From the NCBI GenBank assembly GCA_003520315.1, contig DOVA01000048.1:283-8587 (forward strand): DNA of 8,305 nt, given 5' to 3'. This document shows positions 1 to 5,718 of the stretch, piece after piece. The DNA comes from Rikenellaceae bacterium (GTDB lineage Bacteria > Bacteroidota > Bacteroidia > Bacteroidales > UBA932). The notes below the pieces were generated by a model. That model had not been told where the DNA came from. It made no database searches and was given only the letters and a program-made list of their open reading frames with translations. Each line of letters begins with the position of its first letter. Position 1 is the first letter of the stretch. Position numbers and translations under genes: made by a program.

Positions 1-724
1 CTTTGAGAGTGCCGGGAATCCAAACATCTTTGCCGTTCGCATCTTTAACGACTTTCCCCGAAACAGAATTTCCCTCCCTCAATTTTCGTCCTTTTTCTCT
101 TACATCATATGCAATTGCATTTGCCCTGCGGGTAGATGTTGTATTTAGATTGAAATTAACAGCAATAAGAAAATCTCTGGCACCTATCGCCGTTGCACCT
201 GAATGAACAACGTTTCCTTCAAATTTGTCCGGCCCAAAATCCGGTTTCCATTCAGGGTCTTCGAACTTCTTTGCCAGACCTTCGTATTCACCAGATCTGC
301 AATTGGCCAGATTCCTGCGCTCAGTCTTAAATGCCGAATTTTCATAACAGTATACAGGTATTGAAAGTTCTTCCCCAACTCTTTTAGCCAGATTTCTTGC
401 AAGTATGGCACACTCCTCCATAGAAACCTCAGCAATTGGAATTAGAGGACAAACATCAGTAGCTCCCATTCTTGGATGCTCTCCGTGATGACGACTCATA
501 TCAATCACCTCGGAAGCTTTTTTTATAGCCCTGAATGCAGCCTCGACAACCGCTTCAGGTGCTCCTACAAATGTCACTACCGTCCTGTTAGTTGCAGCAC
601 CTGGATCAACATTCAACAGCTTAACACCTTCAACACTTTCTATTTCATCTGTAATCTGTTTTATTACAGACATGTTTCTCCCTTCGCTGAAATTGGGGAC
701 ACATTCTATTAGCTTTTTAATCAT
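1..724 (-). CDS. ftcD: Glutamate formimidoyltransferase, 3'-truncated by the window edge
   Basis: The frame is open from an ATG at 724-722 to the left edge and gives 241 residues. The family in bacteria is usually about 300 residues, so roughly the last 60 are missing. It transfers the formimino group of N-formimino-L-glutamate to tetrahydrofolate, releasing glutamate and 5-formimino-THF in the cytoplasm; this is the last step of the folate-dependent histidine pathway. Seen in the sequence: the N-terminal signature IECVPNFSEG (residues 6-15), TNRTVVTFVG (45-54), and the active-site stretch SRHHGEHPRMGATDVCPLIP (77-96), in which His83 aligns with catalytic His82 of mammalian FTCD. The second family segment, VVHSGATAIGARDFLIAVN, is at 172-190. 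The start is fixed by the family N-terminus. The gene begins 5 bp after the stop of the upstream MBL gene and has no clear Shine-Dalgarno within about 15 nt, so translation is probably coupled. No cyclodeaminase domain is visible; a fused one beyond the edge cannot be excluded. Confidence 0.95.
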   Translation of the reverse strand, partial: MIKKLIECVPNFSEGRNMSVIKQITDEIESVEGVKLLNVDPGAATNRTVVTFVGAPEAVVEAAFRAIKKASEVIDMSRHHGEHPRMGATDVCPLIPIAEVSMEECAILARNLAKRVGEELSIPVYCYENSAFKTERRNLANCRSGEYEGLAKKFEDPEWKPDFGPDKFEGNVVHSGATAIGARDFLIAVNFNLNTTSTRRANAIAYDVREKGRKLREGNSVSGKVVKDANGKDVWIPGTLK

Positions 725-729
725 AACAT

Positions 730-1374
730 CTATTTTACAAACATTTTCACCTCTGCCGGCAATCTTTTCTTCAACGCATTAACATCCAGATGAAAGTAGT
801 GATAAGGATAAACATTATGTGGTTTTATAACATTTACCGCATCTATAAACATGTCATCACTCATTGTAAAAGGCAGATTCTTGGGAAGAAAAGCAACGTC
901 AATTGTACCAAGGTCTCTCATCTCAGGGATTAACTCTGTGTCTCCTGCAAAATAAAGTTTGAAACCTCCGAAATCAAGTATGTAACCATTTCCCACTCCT
1001 TTAGGATGAAACAACTCTCCTTTTTCATTACGTTGATTGATATTATAAGCATAAGTTGCAGTAATATGTACACCGAAAAATTCATATGTTTCACCCTGTC
1101 TCAAAATTCTGACACCTTTAAGAATTTTAGCAACAGCGGGTGTAGATATGATAATAGTTTTATCCCCTGTAATCGGCCTAAGAGCCACAGGATCCAGATG
1201 ATCATAGTGATCATGAGTTATCAAAATAAGATCCATTACCGGCAATTTTGTATAGTCGGCTATCTCTCCATAAGGGTCTGTAATAATTTTACGACCATTC
1301 CAGTCAATCATTACTGATGCATGTCCAATAATGGTGACATTAATATTTCCAAGTGGTGTTACAAATTTTGCCAT
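730..1374 (-). CDS. MBL-fold metal-dependent hydrolase (COG2220/UlaG-like) inside the hut operon
   Basis: A 214-residue cytoplasmic protein with no signal peptide. The sequence shows the metallo-beta-lactamase fold: IGHASVMI near the N-terminus (16-23), the metal-binding HxHxDH motif as HDHYDHLD (54-61: His54, His56, Asp58, His59), an FHPKG...GYIL segment (122-133, His123), YFAGDTE with the bridging Asp145 (141-147), and a C-terminal YPYHYFH (189-195) supplying the last His, probably His192. GHAS plus the short length fit the COG2220 group, which includes the ascorbate-6-phosphate lactonase UlaG and many uncharacterised members, rather than true beta-lactamases. All expected metal ligands appear present, so it should be an active hydrolase; the substrate is unknown. 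Its first 16 nt overlap the 3' end of hutI, with a weak GGAA at 1379-1382 upstream of the ATG, and ftcD follows after 5 bp. By context it works alongside histidine catabolism, perhaps hydrolysing a ring-containing intermediate or a side product. That role is inference only. Confidence 0.9.
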   Translation of the reverse strand: MAKFVTPLGNINVTIIGHASVMIDWNGRKIITDPYGEIADYTKLPVMDLILITHDHYDHLDPVALRPITGDKTIIISTPAVAKILKGVRILRQGETYEFFGVHITATYAYNINQRNEKGELFHPKGVGNGYILDFGGFKLYFAGDTELIPEMRDLGTIDVAFLPKNLPFTMSDDMFIDAVNVIKPHNVYPYHYFHLDVNALKKRLPAEVKMFVK

Positions 1375-2621
1375 AATTTTCCGTTTAAATATATCTTCTC
1401 CACTAATGGAGATGTAAATGCATAAGGAATATATTCGATAGAAGGCACAGGTTTGGCAATAAAAAAGTTTGCAATCTTACCAACGGCTATCGTCCCATGT
1501 GTTTCTTCCAAACCCATGGCATATGCCCCGTTAATAGTGACAGCATTAATAAGTTCCTGTGGAGTCATCTTTAATTTAAGTGCCCCAAGAAACATCATGT
1601 ACCTCACGTCTCCTGAAGGGCATGACCCTGGATTATAATTGGTTGCTATGGCAACAGAAAGTCCAAAATCAATCATTTTTCTGGCCGGGGCATAATCCAT
1701 TTCCAGAAACTGAGTCGTGCCAGGCAAAAGTGTTGCCATAGTCTCTGAAGCATGTAGAGTTTTAAATTCTTCTTCACCTGTAAATTCCAAGTGATCGACA
1801 GATATGGCATTATATTTTACCCCAACCTGTACGCCTCCCGAGTAACTCATCTGATTGGCATGAACCTTGGGTTTTAACCCGTATTTCATTCCAGCACATA
1901 AAATCCTGTCAGTATCTTCAACAGTAAAAAAACCCTCTTCTGTAAATACATCTATAAAATCGGCCAATTCTTCAGATGCAATTACCGGAATCATCTCATT
2001 GATAATTTCATCTACATAATCACTCCTGCGGCCTATATAGCGCTCAGGAACAGCATGTGCTCCAAGAAATGTGGTTTTAACAGTCAATGGAGTGAATTCT
2101 CCTATCCTCCTGGCTACTCTTAACATTTTCAATTCATCTTCAAGAGACAGTCCATATCCGCTCTTAATCTCAACAGCTCCGGTTCCTAACGCGATGATTT
2201 CATTTGCCCTTGAAATAGTTTGCAGAAGTAAATCATCTTCACTAGTATTATGCAGGAGTCTTGCAGAATTTAAAATGCCTCCTCCTCTTGCAGCAATTTC
2301 GCTGTATGATAGTCCTCTTAACTTGTCAAAAAATTCTATTTCCCTGCTTCCTGAATAAACCAGGTGAGTATGAGAATCGCAGAAGGCCGGCAAGATCATT
2401 CTGTCTTTGACATCAATACTCTCATCAGCCATCATATCACGGACTTTATCTTCTGTCAGGTCAACCATATACCCAAATCCGGCAATTTTCTCCTCATCTG
2501 TCAACATATATGCCTTTTCGAGAATGTTCAAATCGGCCATTTCTGCTCCACTACGACGACGGAGTAATTCACCAGATTCAGTCTGAACTAGTTTCCCAAT
2601 GTTATAAAACAATTTTCTCAT
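1359..2621 (-). CDS. hutI: Imidazolonepropionase, with an unusual Asn at the expected metal-ligand Asp
   Basis: A 420-residue amidohydrolase-superfamily protein of normal family length. It opens the ring of 4-imidazolone-5-propionate to give N-formimino-L-glutamate, the third step of histidine degradation, in the cytoplasm. Seen: the metal-binding HxH in CDSHTHLVYSGSRE (81-94, His84 and His86), the glycine-rich ARGGGILNSAR (111-121), IKSGYGL (152-158), FLGAHAVP (185-192), VHANQMSYSGGVQVGV (253-268, metal ligand His254), ISVDHLEF (273-280) and NPGSCPSG (330-337). In the amidohydrolase HutI family the fourth metal ligand and general base is an Asp just before the NPG motif; here it is Asn328 (AAT at 1640-1638), a single transition away from Asp. 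The Glu expected three residues after His254 is Gln257, which I believe is usual in Bacteroidota homologues. The ATG overlaps the hutH stop as ATGA, and the 3' end overlaps the MBL gene by 16 nt. Family assignment is secure; full activity is less so because of Asn328. Confidence 0.96.
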   Translation of the reverse strand: MRKLFYNIGKLVQTESGELLRRRSGAEMADLNILEKAYMLTDEEKIAGFGYMVDLTEDKVRDMMADESIDVKDRMILPAFCDSHTHLVYSGSREIEFFDKLRGLSYSEIAARGGGILNSARLLHNTSEDDLLLQTISRANEIIALGTGAVEIKSGYGLSLEDELKMLRVARRIGEFTPLTVKTTFLGAHAVPERYIGRRSDYVDEIINEMIPVIASEELADFIDVFTEEGFFTVEDTDRILCAGMKYGLKPKVHANQMSYSGGVQVGVKYNAISVDHLEFTGEEEFKTLHASETMATLLPGTTQFLEMDYAPARKMIDFGLSVAIATNYNPGSCPSGDVRYMMFLGALKLKMTPQELINAVTINGAYAMGLEETHGTIAVGKIANFFIAKPVPSIEYIPYAFTSPLVEKIYLNGKLWQNL

Positions 2622-4105
2622 TGAGTAAGAAGCCTTATATATTTAATTGAGTTGTGAATATGTGGATACATTACCTCGTCTTCAGCAATAAAAGGTACTA
2701 CTTTTCTATAATCTGCCACAAATTCTTCCAAAATAGGTGAACTCCTCAACGGTCTCCTAAATTCAAGCGCCTGCGCTCCGTTCATCAATTCGATTGCAAG
2801 TATCTTCTCAAGGTTTTCCACAACTCTAAAGCACTTGGTCGCCGCATTCGCTCCCATACTTACATGGTCTTCCTGACCCTGTGACGAATCGATAGTATCT
2901 ACACATGCAGGTGTGGCCAGCTGTTTGTTTTCACTTACTATTGAAGCCTGAACGTATTGTGGAATCATAAAACCGGAATTAAGTCCAGGATGTGCAACGA
3001 GAAAAGATGGAAGCGATCGTTTACCTCCAATCAACTGATATGTCCTCCTTTCAGATATACTGCCCAGCTCTGCAAGAGAGATAGAGAGGAGATCCAGCGG
3101 GATTGCAAGGGGCTCCCCATGAAAATTACCACCGGAAATAATCAAATCGTCATCCGGCAACACAGAAGGATTGTCTGTGGCACTATTTAACTCTGTCGTA
3201 AAAGCTTTTTCAATATAGTCCAGCGCATCTCTTACTGCACCATGGACCTGAGAGATACATCGAAATGAATAAGGATCCTGAACATGCTGCTTTTCTCTTA
3301 AAACAATCTCACTGCCTTCCAACAACTTGAGCATATTAGCAGCAGTATCAATTTGTCCCTTGTGAGGTCTGATAACATGCACCGCACGATTAAAAGGTTC
3401 AATTCTTCCATCAAACGCATCCAATGAAAGTGCTGCAATCTTATCGGCAAGTGCAACCATTTTTTTCGCCCTTCTTAAATTCCATAGACTATAGGCAAGC
3501 ATAAACTGTGTACCGTTCAGGAGAGCCAAACCTTCTTTTGAAGCCAAGGTAAGAGGTTGCCAACCAAATATTTTATTGACCTCTTCAGCACTTCGTCTTT
3601 CTCCTCTGAAATTGACATTCCCCAATCCCAGAAGAGACAAAGACATGTTAGCCAAAGGTGCAAGATCGCCAGATGCTCCTAAAGATCCCTGTCTGTAAAC
3701 AACAGGATACACTCCGTTATTAAACATCTCCACAAGTCTTTCTACTGTTTCAAGCCTGACTGCAGAATATCCAAAGGATAATGATCTTATTTTTAACACC
3801 ATCATCAATCTTACTATATCAACAGGAACCTCCTCACCTACACCGCAAGAGTGAGAAACAACCAGATTTCTTTGTAATTGAGATAATTGGTCAAGATTGA
3901 TTGATATATTACAAAGAGAGCCAAAGCCTGTTGTAATACCATAAATTGGACTGTCTGTCTCTTCCATCTTACTCTCAAGATACTCTCTGCATCTCACTAT
4001 TCTCTTAACAGCATCATCAGAAAGCTTAATCTTTGTTTCGTGACTAAAGAGAGGTTCAATATCCTCTATGCTTTGTTCATTGAGAGTTATATGAAAATAG
4101 TCCAT
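2618..4105 (-). CDS. hutH: Histidine ammonia-lyase
   Basis: A 495-residue aromatic amino acid lyase, close to the usual 500-510. It deaminates L-histidine to trans-urocanate and ammonia, the first step of the pathway; the family is a cytoplasmic homotetramer. The electrophilic MIO cofactor forms autocatalytically from the Ala144-Ser145-Gly146 tripeptide, seen in GSLGASGDLAPLA (140-152). Other expected active-site residues are present: Tyr55 in YGITTGFG (55-62), His85 in SHSCG (84-88), Asn198 in LLNGTQ (195-200), Tyr279 and Arg282 in QDPYSFRC (276-283), the NSATDNP loop (307-313), Phe328 in GGNFHGEP (325-332) and Glu412 in SQGQEDHVSMG (408-418). All residues needed for catalysis therefore appear intact. 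It is the promoter-proximal gene of the hut operon: upstream lies a TAAATTTG box and a terminator for the susD unit, and its TGA shares four bases with the hutI ATG. The N-terminus has no signal peptide. Specificity for histidine rather than tyrosine is supported by the hut neighbours. Confidence 0.98.
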   Translation of the reverse strand: MDYFHITLNEQSIEDIEPLFSHETKIKLSDDAVKRIVRCREYLESKMEETDSPIYGITTGFGSLCNISINLDQLSQLQRNLVVSHSCGVGEEVPVDIVRLMMVLKIRSLSFGYSAVRLETVERLVEMFNNGVYPVVYRQGSLGASGDLAPLANMSLSLLGLGNVNFRGERRSAEEVNKIFGWQPLTLASKEGLALLNGTQFMLAYSLWNLRRAKKMVALADKIAALSLDAFDGRIEPFNRAVHVIRPHKGQIDTAANMLKLLEGSEIVLREKQHVQDPYSFRCISQVHGAVRDALDYIEKAFTTELNSATDNPSVLPDDDLIISGGNFHGEPLAIPLDLLSISLAELGSISERRTYQLIGGKRSLPSFLVAHPGLNSGFMIPQYVQASIVSENKQLATPACVDTIDSSQGQEDHVSMGANAATKCFRVVENLEKILAIELMNGAQALEFRRPLRSSPILEEFVADYRKVVPFIAEDEVMYPHIHNSIKYIRLLTQ

Positions 4106-4116
4106 AATTGTTCGAC

Positions 4117-4139
4117 TTTATAATTGAAATGGTTATAAA
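4117..4139. repeat. 7-bp inverted repeat in the hutH leader, possible operator
   Basis: TTTATAA (4117-4123) and TTATAAA (4133-4139) are perfect inverted copies separated by 9 bp. The repeat lies between the predicted -7 box and the hutH start, at or just after the expected transcription start, where a repressor dimer would block transcription. It is fully AT in both arms, and such repeats arise by chance in AT-rich spacers, so an operator role is a guess. An RNA hairpin of this composition would be weak. Confidence 0.3.
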
Positions 4140-4145
4140 TGAGCA

Positions 4146-4176
4146 CAAATTTAAACAAAATTACTTCAAATTAAAA
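4146..4176 (-). promoter_or_regulatory. Bacteroidota-type promoter of the hut operon
   Basis: On the minus strand, TAAATTTG at 4153-4146 matches the Bacteroides -7 consensus TAnnTTTG exactly. Nineteen bases upstream lies TTTT (4176-4173), one mismatch from the -33 consensus TTTG. This predicts a transcript start near 4137-4143 and a leader of about 35 nt before the hutH ATG, too short for an elaborate riboswitch. The -33 element lies inside the T-tract of the preceding terminator. The position, directly before the first hut gene, supports the call; AT-rich DNA makes chance matches to such short boxes fairly likely. Confidence 0.5.
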
Positions 4177-4202
4177 GGGGCACTGTTAAAACAGCACCCC
4201 TT
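4167..4202 (-). terminator. Rho-independent terminator of the susCD unit
   Basis: The hairpin occupies 4175-4202, starting 20 nt after the susD stop. Read as minus-strand RNA, the 5' arm AAGGGGUGCUGUU pairs with the 3' arm AACAGUGCCCCUU through a GC-rich base, two central G-U wobbles and an AT-rich tip, giving up to 13 pairs around a very small loop. The tip probably opens slightly. It is followed by TTTTAATTT (4176-4168). On the plus strand the two wobbles become A-C mismatches, so the structure is oriented to stop minus-strand transcripts. Confidence 0.85.
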
Positions 4203-4222
4203 CAACCCATAATCAATAATTA

Positions 4223-5701
4223 TTAATCACCCTCTACATAACCAGGATTTTGCTGGCTCTTTATAGCCGGATTTGCATCTATCTCAACCTGAGGAATAGG
4301 AAGAATCGTTTTGTAGAATGTTCTGTCTATCGTTTGTGGTCTATGAGTTATAACAACAGAAGGAGAGATAAAATCATCATTAAAAGTGATTTGCTCATTC
4401 CATCTCATCATATCAAAAAACCTTTGTCCTTCTGCAAAAAGTTCCTTACTTCTCTCATCCTTGATCATCTGCATTGTTATTGTAGTTGCAGTTGGCTCAG
4501 GCAGATTTGGAGATCTCTTGCGTATCTCTTTAAGATAGCTGGCAGCAAGTCCTTTGTCGGTTGGGAAGGCAGCTTCAGCAGCAATAAGATAAATCTCGGA
4601 AAGAGGAATTACTTTGATGTTCACAGCGGAAGGTGATCCCTTATCTCCCTTAAGATCAACACCGGTATATTTACGACATGACCCATATCTCTTGACGCCG
4701 GTTTCACTATATGTCTCATCATAGTCCATAATGCCCCAACGCACATCTGAAGGGTCTTCATTGAGTCTGGCAAGGAATGAATCACTGGCCATGAACCAGC
4801 CCATAGCTCCTTTTAAAGTACCTGTACGAAGAAGATAATAACCAAGCGATGAAGTTCCCAAGTCTGCTTCACTCAGATATACCCCAAGTTCAAATATCGA
4901 TTCGCTGCCATTCTCTGTAGACCATGAACTAACCCAGTTGGCATTTGAATAGAGAGAATACTTGCCACTATTAATAATTTCCTGAGCTGCTGTAAGGGCT
5001 GCAGGATAATTCTCCATATAAAGGTATACTCTGGCCTGAATGGCTTTATTGGCATAGTAATTAAGAAATCCCAAAGTTTTTGTTTTGCTCATAAGTGGCG
5101 CAGCAGCAGTAAGATCTGCGAGTATCTGATCATAGACCTGAGTTACAGTGGCTCTTGTAGGCTGTGCAGATGCATCAAGAGGAGTAAGCTCAAGTGGTAC
5201 TCCGAGTGAATTTTTGTCCATGTTATATGGCTTGCCATATAATCTTACAAGATCAAAATAGATGAGCGCACGTGCTGTAAGAGCCTGTCCCTTGTAATCA
5301 CTCAGAGCAGTTGACCCTTCTCCGGCTGCCTCAATCTTTTCAATGTTTGCAAGAAGGTTGTTTATCTGAAGTATGCAATGATACATCTGTGACCAATATC
5401 CTGAGTAGGAGTTTGAAGTCGCTGAGTGATTAAAAACATAAAGCGCATCATTCCCTCGCCCTTGTGAACGAATGGCAAAATCTCCTCCTTTGGCATCTCC
5501 GTAAAGGAAGAAGTTTCTCCCATAATAGTTGGATGAGACCATTTTACTCATCAAACCGTTTATTATAACTTTAGCATCGGCTGCTGTAGTAATAGAAGTA
5601 CCTGCATCAGCAGAGTTTGTTGGCTTAACATCAAGAAAACCTTCGCATGATGAAAGCAGTACAATGCTCAATATTGCAAAAAATATATTTATCTTTTTCA
5701 T
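4223..5701 (-). CDS. SusD/RagB-family outer-membrane nutrient-binding lipoprotein
   Basis: A 492-residue protein, slightly short for the family (about 500-600). It is predicted to sit on the outer face of the outer membrane as the lid and substrate-binding partner of the adjacent SusC-type transporter. Seen: a lipoprotein signal peptide with basic MKK, a hydrophobic core and the lipobox LLSSC, giving lipidated Cys19; immediately after it, EGFLDVKPT (20-28), typical of mature SusD proteins. The family TPR segment ALTARALIYFDLVRLYG (140-156) follows, then PLSEIYLIAAEAA (366-378), the conserved ERSKELFAEGQRFFDMMRW (416-434) and the C-terminal LPIPQVEID with QNPGY (467-475, 484-488). The start is supported by the signal peptide and by an AAAAGGA ribosome-binding site 7 nt upstream. 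It begins 17 bp after the susC stop and is followed by a strong terminator, so it is the last gene of its unit. Substrate is unknown: the family binds glycans or, as in RagB, peptides. Confidence 0.95.
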   Translation of the reverse strand: MKKINIFFAILSIVLLSSCEGFLDVKPTNSADAGTSITTAADAKVIINGLMSKMVSSNYYGRNFFLYGDAKGGDFAIRSQGRGNDALYVFNHSATSNSYSGYWSQMYHCILQINNLLANIEKIEAAGEGSTALSDYKGQALTARALIYFDLVRLYGKPYNMDKNSLGVPLELTPLDASAQPTRATVTQVYDQILADLTAAAPLMSKTKTLGFLNYYANKAIQARVYLYMENYPAALTAAQEIINSGKYSLYSNANWVSSWSTENGSESIFELGVYLSEADLGTSSLGYYLLRTGTLKGAMGWFMASDSFLARLNEDPSDVRWGIMDYDETYSETGVKRYGSCRKYTGVDLKGDKGSPSAVNIKVIPLSEIYLIAAEAAFPTDKGLAASYLKEIRKRSPNLPEPTATTITMQMIKDERSKELFAEGQRFFDMMRWNEQITFNDDFISPSVVITHRPQTIDRTFYKTILPIPQVEIDANPAIKSQQNPGYVEGD

Positions 5702-5708
5702 TGTAGAG

Positions 5709-5715
5709 TCCTTTT
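5709..5715 (-). promoter_or_regulatory. Ribosome-binding site of the SusD-family gene
   Basis: The 17-bp susC-susD gap contains AAAAGGA on the minus strand, ending 7 nt before the ATG at 5701-5699. This is the only good purine-rich Shine-Dalgarno match noted among the gene junctions in this window, and it supports the chosen start. The hut genes instead rely on overlaps or weak sites. Confidence 0.65.
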
Positions 5716-5718
5716 ATT

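Noticed and set aside
184..435. 83-codon minus-strand reading frame
   Set aside because: It lies wholly inside ftcD in another frame, shows no family features, and the ftcD frame is unbroken through it with clear homology motifs.
1006..1317. 103-codon plus-strand reading frame
   Set aside because: It is antisense to the MBL-fold gene across its metal-binding region; the composition looks random and no domain is recognisable.
1359..1374. 16-bp hutI/MBL overlap as a sequencing frameshift or gene fusion
   Set aside because: HutI ends at the expected family length and the MBL protein has a complete N-terminus with GHAS and a normal start; the two are separate families.
2618..2621. Possible frameshift between hutH and hutI
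   Set aside because: Both proteins are full length with proper ends; the ATGA overlap is ordinary translational coupling.
4106..4145. Riboswitch or attenuator in the hutH leader
   Set aside because: The predicted leader is only about 35 nt, AT-rich, with no GC stem and no leader peptide containing repeated His codons.
4250..4636. 128-codon plus-strand reading frame
   Set aside because: It is antisense to the conserved C-terminal part of the SusD-family gene, with basic, Leu/Ser/Arg-rich composition typical of a shadow frame, and no homology is recognisable.
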